This document shows, piece by piece, positions 35,382 to 42,502 of a DNA stretch of 47,117 nucleotides. The DNA is taken from assembly GCA_029243005.1 (NCBI GenBank), contig JAQWSV010000214.1:1-47117 (forward strand). The letters run 5' to 3'. The DNA is from Woeseiaceae bacterium. GTDB taxonomy: Bacteria > Pseudomonadota > Gammaproteobacteria > Steroidobacterales > Woeseiaceae. Under the pieces are notes generated by a model. That model was not told the origin of the DNA, searched no databases, and saw only the letters and a list, made by a program, of their open reading frames with translations. How positions within the stretch are numbered: the stretch's first letter is position 1; the number at the start of each line of letters is the position of its first letter. A program made the position numbers and the translations under genes.

Positions 35382-36425
35382 ATGTCAATGCGAATCGCTG
35401 GCGGCATGCTTGTCGTTATTTTCCTGTCGGCCTGCGGCGCCGATACCGCCACCGACGAAGCTGTTGAGCAAGAAAACGTCGTCAATATCTATACGTCGCG
35501 TCACTATGACACCGACCTTGCCATGTACGAAGGGTTTACGACAGAGACCGGTATCCAGGTTAATCGTATCGAGGCAGGCGCTGATGAACTGATCGCCCGC
35601 ATCGAGGCTGAAGGCGAATTCAGTCCGGCGGACTTGCTCGTCACCGTGGACGCCGGCAGACTATGGCGCGCGGAGGAAGCAGGTATTTTCGGCTCGGTTG
35701 ACTCCGACGTGTTGAATAGCCGTATCCCAGATAACCTCCGTCATCCTGACGGTCTGTGGTACGGGCTTTCTACCCGAGCCCGGGTGATCGTGTACAACAA
35801 GGAGGCGGGCAAGCCGGACGGGCTCCAGAATTATGAGGATTTAGCCGACCCGGCACATGCAGGCCGTGTCTGCATTCGCTCGTCCGGGAATATTTACAAC
35901 ATTTCGTTGATGGCCAGCCTAATAGCGCATAATGGCGCCGAAGCGGCTGAAGAATGGGGGCGGGGTGTCGTCTCGAACTTTGCCCGCGAACCGCAAAGTA
36001 ACGACACTGGCCAGGTGCGCGCTGTCGCGAGTGGCGAGTGCGGCATAGCCATTGCTAATTCCTATTACGTTGCCCGACTGTTCGCGTCCGACAACGCAGA
36101 AGATAACGCCGTTGCAAACGATATCGGTGTGATTTTTCCGAACCAAGCAACAACCGGCGCGCATGTCAACGTCAGCGGTGCCGGCGTCATCAAAACCGCA
36201 CCCAACCGGGAAAACGCCGTCAGGTTCCTCGAATACCTGACCTCCGACACTGCGCAGCGGTACTTTGCCAACGGCAACCACGAATATCCGGTGGTCGCTG
36301 GGCTTACCGGCTCTGAGGCTATGCAGTTGCTCGGCGAATTCAAGCCGGACTCGCTGAATGTAGGACAACTCGGCATCCACCAGGCCGAGGCTGTCATGGT
36401 GTTTGATCGAGTCGGCTGGAAGTAG
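35382..36425 (+). CDS. fbpA: Ferric iron-binding lipoprotein (FbpA-like)
   Basis: This 347-residue ABC binding protein has a lipobox (FLSAC, Cys18) and the FbpA opening VVNIYTSRHYDTDLAMYEGF. Segment ECGIAIANSYYVARL carries the two adjacent tyrosines (Tyr228-Tyr229) that bind ferric iron in this class, and another Tyr lies in SRHYDTD. The protein should capture periplasmic Fe(3+) and deliver it to the permease. It follows fbpC by 80 nt with its own Fur-like site, so it can be transcribed independently. The lipid anchor differs from the soluble neisserial and Haemophilus proteins. Confidence 0.93.
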   Translation: MSMRIAGGMLVVIFLSACGADTATDEAVEQENVVNIYTSRHYDTDLAMYEGFTTETGIQVNRIEAGADELIARIEAEGEFSPADLLVTVDAGRLWRAEEAGIFGSVDSDVLNSRIPDNLRHPDGLWYGLSTRARVIVYNKEAGKPDGLQNYEDLADPAHAGRVCIRSSGNIYNISLMASLIAHNGAEAAEEWGRGVVSNFAREPQSNDTGQVRAVASGECGIAIANSYYVARLFASDNAEDNAVANDIGVIFPNQATTGAHVNVSGAGVIKTAPNRENAVRFLEYLTSDTAQRYFANGNHEYPVVAGLTGSEAMQLLGEFKPDSLNVGQLGIHQAEAVMVFDRVGWK

Positions 36426-36516
36426 CGACTGTTGCCACGTTCTAGGTGGCGATGCTGCTGCCGATCAACTCCGGTACGTTAGTATGGCCTGGAAATTGCG
36501 TGGCTTTCCGGGCCGT

Positions 36517-36583
36517 GCCCTAAGTTGTCTAGGATTTGCCTAATATCTACCAACACCAAGCAGCGCTTACAGACACTTAGGGC
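36517..36583. repeat. Spaced inverted repeat downstream of fbpA
   Basis: GCCCTAAGT (36517-36525) and ACTTAGGGC (36575-36583) are perfect 9-nt inverted copies 49 nt apart, in the 295-nt non-coding stretch between fbpA and the 2-hydroxyacid oxidase gene. They precede the broken tRNA copy. They could be recombinase arm sites of a former element or chance; nothing else is visible in this gap apart from the tRNA remnant. Confidence 0.35.
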
Positions 36584-36630
36584 GCTACGGTCGTCCTGCA
36601 AGTTGTTGGAATTAAAGAGTTTTAGCGTTC

Positions 36631-36719
36631 CCACCTGGCCCTCCGAAGACAGGTGTCAGAGGTTTGCACCGACGAGCGAAGCGAGGATAGGCAGAAGGCC
36701 CATCCTCTCGGGCGCGCTA
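36631..36719 (+). pseudogene. Interrupted tRNA-Arg fragment (third copy)
   Basis: The anticodon arm and T-stem of the tRNA-Arg(CCG) are recognisable at 36634-36666 (CCCTCCGAAG core, then GTCAGAGGTTTG). A 35-nt insertion (36667-36701) follows inside the T loop, then the exact 3' end of the tRNA (ATCCTCTCGGGCGCGC, 36702-36717). The 5' half with the D arm is absent. The T-loop C to T change is shared with the copy at 32432. The fragment ends 1 nt before the stop codon of the 2-hydroxyacid oxidase gene. Confidence 0.8.
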
Positions 36720-36720
36720 A

Positions 36721-37872
36721 CTATTGTCGAAATCTCAAATTGTCACGACTCAAATCGGCAATTGATTTGCACCCCATTAACTTCATGTCACGTTCGATTT
36801 CACCTTTGAGATTTGAAAGCGCTTTCTCGACCCCAAGCTCGCCCGCCGCGGCCAGGGCGTAAAGGTAAAAGCGACCTCCCGAGCAGGCTTTGGCTCCGAC
36901 TGACAGCGCCTTTAGGACATGCGTCCCCCTCCGAATGCCACCGTCACAGATGACATCAATCTGGTGACCTACCGCGTCGACAATTTCCGCCAGTTGATCA
37001 AATGGGGTCCGGGAACCGTCGAGTTGCCGGCCACCATGGTTGGAGACCATGATCGCGCTTGCTCCAATGTCGACCGCCTTTCTTGCATCGGCAACAGACA
37101 TCACTCCTTTTAATGCAAAGGGCTTGCCCCAGTACTGGCAGACTTCTTCGGCGTCCTTCCAGTTCATCGACTGGTCAAGCATGTTGCTGAAATAGTCAGA
37201 TACTGACGTCGAGATATTTGTACCGGCTTTCGCATAATCCTTGATTTGCGAGAGCTCAAATTTTTCACGGGCGAAATAATTGAGTGCCCACGCCGGATGG
37301 GCTGCGAAGCTCATTAGGCTCGTCAGGGTCAGGCGAGGTGGTGAGGTAAACCCGGTGCAAAGGTCACGTTCACGATTGCCACCGACTATTGTATCGACCG
37401 TTAGCGCCAGGCAGTCGAAATCAGCCTCTTTGCAACGATCGATCATATTTTTCGTCAGGCCTTTGTCTTTGTGAAAGTAGAGCTGAAACATCTTCGGCGT
37501 CTTGATCCTCGATGCGATTTCCTCAATGCTGACGGTGCCGAGCGACGATATTCCGAACATCGTTCCGAATTTTTCTGCGGCTTTTCCCACCGCACGTTCG
37601 CCATCGTGATGGAACAGACGCTGCAGGGCGGTGGGTGCCAAGAACAGAGGCATATCGAGTTTTTGACCCATGACCGTTGTCGTCATATCGACAGACTCAA
37701 CACCGGCAAGAACATTCGGCACAAGATCGCAATCGTCGAATGCCTCTGTGTTCCTGCGATAAGTCACTTCATCGTCAGCAGCGCCGTCGATGTAATGAAA
37801 TATGGGTCCGGGTAGCCGCTTCTTCGCTAATTCACGAAGACGTGCTGTGTTGTGACAGTTCTTTAAGCGCAT
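36721..37872 (-). CDS. FMN-dependent 2-hydroxyacid oxidase/dehydrogenase
   Basis: This 383-residue protein belongs to the lactate dehydrogenase/glycolate oxidase (LldD) family, oxidising L-2-hydroxy acids to 2-oxo acids with FMN. The catalytic His279 and substrate Arg282 are in SNHGGRQLDGSR, the flavin-stabilising Lys255 in FALKGVMS, and the FMN-phosphate region in ICDGGIRRGTHVLKAL. An earlier segment reads MFQLYFHKDKG. The specific acid (lactate, mandelate or other) cannot be told. Its stop codon abuts the broken tRNA copy, so it borders the island on the right. Confidence 0.92.
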   Translation of the reverse strand: MRLKNCHNTARLRELAKKRLPGPIFHYIDGAADDEVTYRRNTEAFDDCDLVPNVLAGVESVDMTTTVMGQKLDMPLFLAPTALQRLFHHDGERAVGKAAEKFGTMFGISSLGTVSIEEIASRIKTPKMFQLYFHKDKGLTKNMIDRCKEADFDCLALTVDTIVGGNRERDLCTGFTSPPRLTLTSLMSFAAHPAWALNYFAREKFELSQIKDYAKAGTNISTSVSDYFSNMLDQSMNWKDAEEVCQYWGKPFALKGVMSVADARKAVDIGASAIMVSNHGGRQLDGSRTPFDQLAEIVDAVGHQIDVICDGGIRRGTHVLKALSVGAKACSGGRFYLYALAAAGELGVEKALSNLKGEIERDMKLMGCKSIADLSRDNLRFRQ

Positions 37873-38007
37873 CTAAGTTTCCGTTTTGTTTTGACACCCA
37901 ATCGCAACTGTTTCTGCTCGTCCGCAATCAATAAAGGTGATAGTCAGGTTTCGATCGCGACCCGAACTTTGCGCGGGCGAATCGAAACGATGTTCGGGGC
38001 TCTCAGC

Positions 38008-39552
38008 CTATTCGCGCCCCGGCGGTGTCCCGTATGGGTAGTGATCCGCCAGCCTCACATTCTCGTAAGGCAGCGCATCGAGCGCATTCGTGCCGACGAA
38101 TGGACCCGGTGCATCGACGAGGATGATCGTCTTCGCGTAGCCGGTTTCGTCGAATCCACGCCGGAAGTGCACGCGTGACTTGAGGGCAAAAACGTCATAA
38201 TTATCCGGGTCAAGTGGACCGAAGCGGATCTCGTCCAGCCAGATCACCTGCTTCAATGCGGGCGTAATGACGACCGTGTTGCGATCACCGAAGTCGACGA
38301 CGGCCACCTGCGGGTAACGGAACGCCGGGCCGAAGTAGGTTAACGTGCCGTCGACTTGGACGGGTTCCCCGCTCGATGGCGCGGCAAAGCCGCCGACTGC
38401 CATACTGAACAGATCACCTGCTTGCGCGTTCGCAGCGGCCAGCGCTTCGATGACGCGTTCGTCGCGCACGGTCGCGACCAGCACCCCGCTCATCGGTTTC
38501 TCGACGACCTGCTGCAATGTGAACGTCGAGTCGCCGCTCCTGTCGCTGTAGTCCGCCAGCACGACAGGCGTTGCACCTTCGCTAAAGGCCGTCATCGCCT
38601 GGTTAGCGGCCTCCTCCGGTCGCTCCGGGACGTCACCAAACAAGCCTTCGCGCATGCGCCAGAAATAGTCTGACATGTCGTCCGCAATCCGGTTGGCCAG
38701 CGCCTGGTCGTTGTTGGTCATGACGTGAATGGTCGCGCCGACGTCGGGCACGTCGGCCCACGGGAAACCATAGGCGACGCTGACGTAGACATCGCGCTCG
38801 CGTGATTCCCAGCGCCTTGCGCGCTCCATTATATCCATCGACGGCGACTGCCCGGTCCACTGCAGGACTGTTGGTGTGATGACGCCGGGCTTGCGTGTCG
38901 CGGTCGTGGGTGCATAGAGCCCTTTGGCAATACGCACGAGTGCCCTTGCCGAGCGTCCGCCCTGCACATAGGAGTCATAGTGCGGATAGCGCTTGGTAAT
39001 AAAGGCCATGTCAGCCCAGCGTAGAAACTCCTGATCTTCGTTCGCGTGCAGGTCGAAGGAACCGACGATCGGTACGTCGGGCCCGACGACTTCGCGGAAG
39101 CGTTTCGCGATCTCCGCTTCGGGCCGCGGCACGTTGCGGACGGCCATCGCGCCGTGCAGCGCGAGATAGACACCGTCGACCGGCATCGACTCGCGAAGGT
39201 CCTCGAGCATGACGGCAAGGAAATGTTCGAACGCGTCCTCGGTGGTCCAGGCCGCGGACGAGCCGCCGTAGACACCGGCCGGCGACTCGAGTCCGACGAG
39301 CTCGACATCCGCATATTCCTTAATTGCGCGGACGAAGCCCGGGATGTAGGAGCCGGCGTCGAAAACTTCGTCGCCTACATAGGGCGGGCGGAGCTTCGTC
39401 CAGCGCTCGATATCGCTGTCACCGCCCGGGCAGAAGGTGCAGGTCTCGTGCGAAAAGGTCATGACGGCGAATCGGAGCTTACTTGTTTCCGCCTGCTCCG
39501 GCGTGCAGCCTGCGATTATGCTGATGAAGACTAGCGCAGCGATTATTCTCAT
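38008..39552 (-). CDS. Lipoprotein M81 family metallopeptidase (MlrC-like)
   Basis: This 514-residue protein starts MRIIAALVFISIIAGC, a lipoprotein signal peptide with Cys16 as lipidation site. The rest matches the MlrC/M81 family: FAVMTFSHETCTFCPGG, DGVYLALHGAMAV, GSFDLHANEDQ and VLADYSDRSGDSTF, which supply the expected zinc ligands (Glu/His, Asp-x-His, Asp). MlrC cleaves linearised microcystin and other short peptides; most members have unknown substrates. I chose the ATG at 39552 with GGGGA upstream over the longer frame to 39597. Secretion of an M81 peptidase is notable, since MlrC itself is regarded as intracellular. Confidence 0.9.
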   Translation of the reverse strand: MRIIAALVFISIIAGCTPEQAETSKLRFAVMTFSHETCTFCPGGDSDIERWTKLRPPYVGDEVFDAGSYIPGFVRAIKEYADVELVGLESPAGVYGGSSAAWTTEDAFEHFLAVMLEDLRESMPVDGVYLALHGAMAVRNVPRPEAEIAKRFREVVGPDVPIVGSFDLHANEDQEFLRWADMAFITKRYPHYDSYVQGGRSARALVRIAKGLYAPTTATRKPGVITPTVLQWTGQSPSMDIMERARRWESRERDVYVSVAYGFPWADVPDVGATIHVMTNNDQALANRIADDMSDYFWRMREGLFGDVPERPEEAANQAMTAFSEGATPVVLADYSDRSGDSTFTLQQVVEKPMSGVLVATVRDERVIEALAAANAQAGDLFSMAVGGFAAPSSGEPVQVDGTLTYFGPAFRYPQVAVVDFGDRNTVVITPALKQVIWLDEIRFGPLDPDNYDVFALKSRVHFRRGFDETGYAKTIILVDAPGPFVGTNALDALPYENVRLADHYPYGTPPGRE

Positions 39553-39622
39553 AAATTTCCCCGGATAACGGTGGGCTTGCCGGCGCGTTATTCCCATAGC
39601 CTACAGCCGGTATGGATTGTTG

Positions 39623-40240
39623 TCAGGATAACTCTACCTCGGTCAACTGCTTCCGCCCACCAACCGTACCGCGAACGAAAGTATTGAATGACAGTGACGA
39701 TCGCTCTCTGCCTGATTCATTTTTGCCGACTTCGTGCTCGAGCAGCGACGGAAACAGGATAAGCATTCCCTCCTGTGGCGCGAATTCTTTGCTGTCGGCA
39801 TTGAAGTCGGTCAGTTCGTCGAAACTTAATGCTAGTGGAAACATCTCATGACTGCGGTGAAACCGTATGGAGGGCAAGTCGTTGTCACTGTTGTCATTGA
39901 GAAAGAGCACGCCGCTGATAATGCTGTTCGGGTGCCTGTGCCGGGGATGGTAGTCGCCAGCAGCCGAGCGGTTGATCCAGGACTGGGTGATGAAAATCTC
40001 GTTATCGTCCTTGATACGCAACAGCTCCTTCTTGTATATGAGCAGATTCTTGTGGATGAACTCCCGAAGTGTTGATAACGGTTGGCTGTCGAGGACCTTC
40101 TCGTCTTTCGACATCGAGTTGCCGTCATTGTTGATCATTTCGAGATCGGCGATATATTGCTTCTCCTCATCGGCGAATGTGTATCGCTCGCCGATAATCA
40201 CCAGCGGATAGGCGAAAAGAGGGTTTACCTGGTTTTGCAT
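39623..40240 (-). CDS. Putative 2-oxoglutarate/Fe(II)-dependent oxygenase (TIGR02466-type)
   Basis: This 205-residue cytosolic protein starts MQNQVNPLFAYPLVIIGE, with AAGGA upstream; the frame continues to 40318 without family content. The segment ITQSWINRSAAGDYHPRHRH is followed by NSIISGVLFLNDN. Likely iron ligands are His101 or His103 and His169 in PSLLEHEV, with Arg180 in GRERSSLSFNTF to bind 2-oxoglutarate. Such proteins resemble prolyl-hydroxylase-like oxygenases of unknown substrate. It is upstream of the M81 gene on the same strand but 70 nt from its start. Confidence 0.82.
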   Translation of the reverse strand: MQNQVNPLFAYPLVIIGERYTFADEEKQYIADLEMINNDGNSMSKDEKVLDSQPLSTLREFIHKNLLIYKKELLRIKDDNEIFITQSWINRSAAGDYHPRHRHPNSIISGVLFLNDNSDNDLPSIRFHRSHEMFPLALSFDELTDFNADSKEFAPQEGMLILFPSLLEHEVGKNESGRERSSLSFNTFVRGTVGGRKQLTEVELS

Positions 40241-40443
40241 ATTTATCCTTCGCGGCACTCCGAACATATCCTTCCGGACGCTCCCAGGCGCGGAAATGCA
40301 CCATATAAGGCCGCCCATTGTAGCTCAAAGATTAATTTCACTTTCAACGGGCCACCGGATTACACGTGTCCTGTACACTTACAGGCATCGAGCACGGGAA
40401 TCAATGAGGCGGCAGTGTAAGCCGATCCTCCTGGGGGAATCCG

Positions 40444-40677
40444 ATGTCGAAATCTCTATTTGTCTGCGGCTTCGTCCTTACCTGCCTTCTCGGCCGGGGC
40501 GCCGGCGCGCAGAGTGGGCACCTCGAAATACTTCATGCCAAGCTACAAGATCAAATTATTAGCATCCAAAGGGAGCATGACGCGCTGGCTACATCGATCG
40601 AATCTGTGGCGATTGACCTTGAGAAGAGCGATATTCGGGTAGCCGAAACTAAGCTGGTGTGGATCCCGGTAGCTTGA
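40444..40677 (+). CDS. Small exported protein, unknown function
   Basis: This 77-residue frame begins MSKSLFVCGFVLTCLLGRGAG, a convincing signal peptide with probable cleavage after AGA. A helical, charged region follows (LQDQIISIQREHDALATSIE) that could form a coiled coil. A purine-rich CTGGGGGAA lies 8 nt before the ATG. Its TGA ends 1 nt before the ROK kinase ATG, so translation may be coupled. It may be a genuine small periplasmic protein or the N-terminal remnant of a longer one. No family recognised. Confidence 0.5.
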   Translation: MSKSLFVCGFVLTCLLGRGAGAQSGHLEILHAKLQDQIISIQREHDALATSIESVAIDLEKSDIRVAETKLVWIPVA

Positions 40678-40678
40678 G

Positions 40679-41572
40679 ATGCGACTGGGAATCGACCTTG
40701 GTGGCACCAAAATCGAAATTCTTGCACTCAATGAAGCGGGTGAGGAGTTGTTGTGCAAACGCGTTGCAACGCCCAGAGAAAATTACTCTGCAACCTTAGA
40801 TTCCATCAGGGATCTTATACTCTCGGCTGAGAGTGACCTGGGCGAAGTCTGCACAGTTGGTATAGGCACACCGGGCTCGCCGTCACCTGCAACAGGCCTG
40901 ATGCGAAACTGCAATTCCACTTGGCTGAATGGCCAACCCTTTAAGCAAGATATGGAAGGCTTACTCGGCAGGGAAATTCGTATCAGCAACGACGCCAACT
41001 GCTTTGCCTTGTCGGAAGCAACCGATGGCGCAGGCGCAGACGCGGAAACTGTTTTTGGCGTCATTATTGGAACCGGATGCGGTGGCGGTATTGTTGTTAA
41101 TAATAAACTTGTCGATGGACCAAATGCTTGTGGTGGCGAATGGGGGCACAATTCACTGCCCTGGCCAGTGGAGAGTGAGCTTCAATCTACGCAATGCTGG
41201 TGTGGCCTGAGCGGCTGTATTGAGACGTTCTTATCAGGTACTGGTCTTGCCGATGATTACGAACGTGAATTTCGGCACCGTGCTGGCGCGCCGGAAATCA
41301 TCCGGGCTGCAGACGGCGGTGACGAAAATGCAGAAACTATCGTTCGTCGTTACGAGTCTCGTCTGGCCAGAAGCCTCGCACAAATCATTAATACCATCGA
41401 CCCAGACGTCATAGTATTGGGTGGTGGGATGTCTAATGTCGAGCGGTTATATAAGAGTGTGCCCGCAATCTGGTCAGACTATGTTTTTTCTGACACCGCA
41501 GTAACCCCCCTGCTTGCACCCAGGTTTGGAGACTCCAGTGGCGTACGTGGCGCTGCCTGGCTATGGGACTAA
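40679..41572 (+). CDS. ROK family sugar kinase (fructokinase-like)
   Basis: This 297-residue ROK kinase starts MRLGIDLGGTKIEILAL with the ATP-binding phosphate motif. It has the catalytic Asp105 in NDANCFALSEA and the ROK zinc site His157, Cys173, Cys175 and Cys180 (CGGEWGHN and CWCGLSGC). The EWGHNSLPW segment resembles the manno(fructo)kinase Mak group, so fructose or a related ketose is a reasonable guess. It is convergent with the chimeric epimerase gene, with a 6-nt gap between the two stop codons; a ketose kinase next to ketose epimerase remains is suggestive. Confidence 0.9.
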   Translation: MRLGIDLGGTKIEILALNEAGEELLCKRVATPRENYSATLDSIRDLILSAESDLGEVCTVGIGTPGSPSPATGLMRNCNSTWLNGQPFKQDMEGLLGREIRISNDANCFALSEATDGAGADAETVFGVIIGTGCGGGIVVNNKLVDGPNACGGEWGHNSLPWPVESELQSTQCWCGLSGCIETFLSGTGLADDYEREFRHRAGAPEIIRAADGGDENAETIVRRYESRLARSLAQIINTIDPDVIVLGGGMSNVERLYKSVPAIWSDYVFSDTAVTPLLAPRFGDSSGVRGAAWLWD

Positions 41573-41578
41573 GCTGAA

Positions 41579-42361
41579 TTAAGCTCGCTTTATTGCTGCG
41601 TGTAGCTCAGCGTCCATGAAATTCTTGGCATGCGTGGCAAGATCTTCGCCATCCGACCACAAGTTTCGCCACACCGCCAGTGCCGTTGATAGCTTCGGGT
41701 CGACCACCGCCGATGAGAACGATTCAAACGTAATGGTTCCCATGTAGTCGATGTCAGCCAGGTTGCGGAAAATTGTTCGAAAGTCGATTGTACCCGTACC
41801 CAGATAATCGCGATGGCTCTCGCCAACGTGAAAATAACCCAGCATGTCGCCACACGTCTTGATCGACGCAGCGAGATCGCCTTCCTCAATGTTCATGTGA
41901 TAGCTATCCAGGTGGACTTTAATGTTGTCTGACCCCGATTCCCTGATGAAGTCCATGGCTTGAGCACCGGTGTTGATCAGATTACTTTCATAGCGGTTGA
42001 CCGCCTCCAGCCCCAGGGTAATTCCTGAAGCCTTAGCCTTTTCCGCCAGCCGCGCCAACACTGGTTCCAGCACCCCTGCATCGTTCGGCACGACACCGAT
42101 CGCATCGACGCCCTGCGCGATCAGATCTTCAATCGCGCGCACTTGGAGCGCCGGATCTGTACTCGTCGGACCGATCATGAAGGCATCGATGCCCAACTCA
42201 TCGGCGCGCGTCTTAATGCCAGCCTCCATCGAGTTAAACCACGGAATTCCGCCAATCTTTACGACTACACCAACGCGCGATGCATCTTGCGCGAACGCTG
42301 GCATTAATCCGGCAATTGTCAGTGCCAACACACCAATCAACAGCTTTGCAAAATTTCTCAT
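41579..42361 (-). CDS. Chimeric protein: sugar-binding protein N-lobe fused to C-terminal half of a ketose 3-epimerase
   Basis: This 260-residue open frame joins two families. Residues 1-25 are a signal peptide (MRNFAKLLIGVLALTIAG, cut near AFA). Residues 28-105 match the first lobe of an LsrB/RhaS-type sugar-binding protein: RVGVVVKIGGIPWFNSMEAG, GPTSTDPALQVRAIEDLIAQ and VDAIGVVPNDAGVLEP. From about 106 (LAEKAKASGITLGLEAVNRY) it is the second half of a D-tagatose/D-psicose 3-epimerase barrel. It keeps metal ligands Glu119, Asp152, His178 and Glu213 plus Glu125, His155 and Arg184, at exactly the family spacing as I recall it. The binding protein lacks its second lobe and the barrel lacks strands 1-4. 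The start at 42361 has AAGGAAAA upstream. It is either a deletion scar or a real hybrid. Confidence 0.85.
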   Translation of the reverse strand: MRNFAKLLIGVLALTIAGLMPAFAQDASRVGVVVKIGGIPWFNSMEAGIKTRADELGIDAFMIGPTSTDPALQVRAIEDLIAQGVDAIGVVPNDAGVLEPVLARLAEKAKASGITLGLEAVNRYESNLINTGAQAMDFIRESGSDNIKVHLDSYHMNIEEGDLAASIKTCGDMLGYFHVGESHRDYLGTGTIDFRTIFRNLADIDYMGTITFESFSSAVVDPKLSTALAVWRNLWSDGEDLATHAKNFMDAELHAAIKRA

Positions 42362-42480
42362 TCGTTTTCCTTTTCGGAAAGTATGCCCCAAGAACGAAAG
42401 TGGTGCCCGACCAGCAGTAGTCGCACTCCTGAACGAAAGGCTTTACGTCGAGGATGATCGCGAGCAGCTAGCGCACGGAG

Positions 42481-42496
42481 TCAGAGTTGACTCTGA
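42481..42496. promoter_or_regulatory. Palindrome between the D-aminoacylase gene and the chimeric gene
   Basis: TCAGAGT-TG-ACTCTGA is a perfect 7-bp inverted repeat with a 2-nt centre, 6 nt past the D-aminoacylase stop and about 120 nt upstream of the chimeric gene start. No T run follows on the transcribed strand, so an operator is more likely than an intrinsic terminator. The remaining 141-nt gap shows nothing else. Confidence 0.35.
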
Positions 42497-42502
42497 TCCC
42501 GG

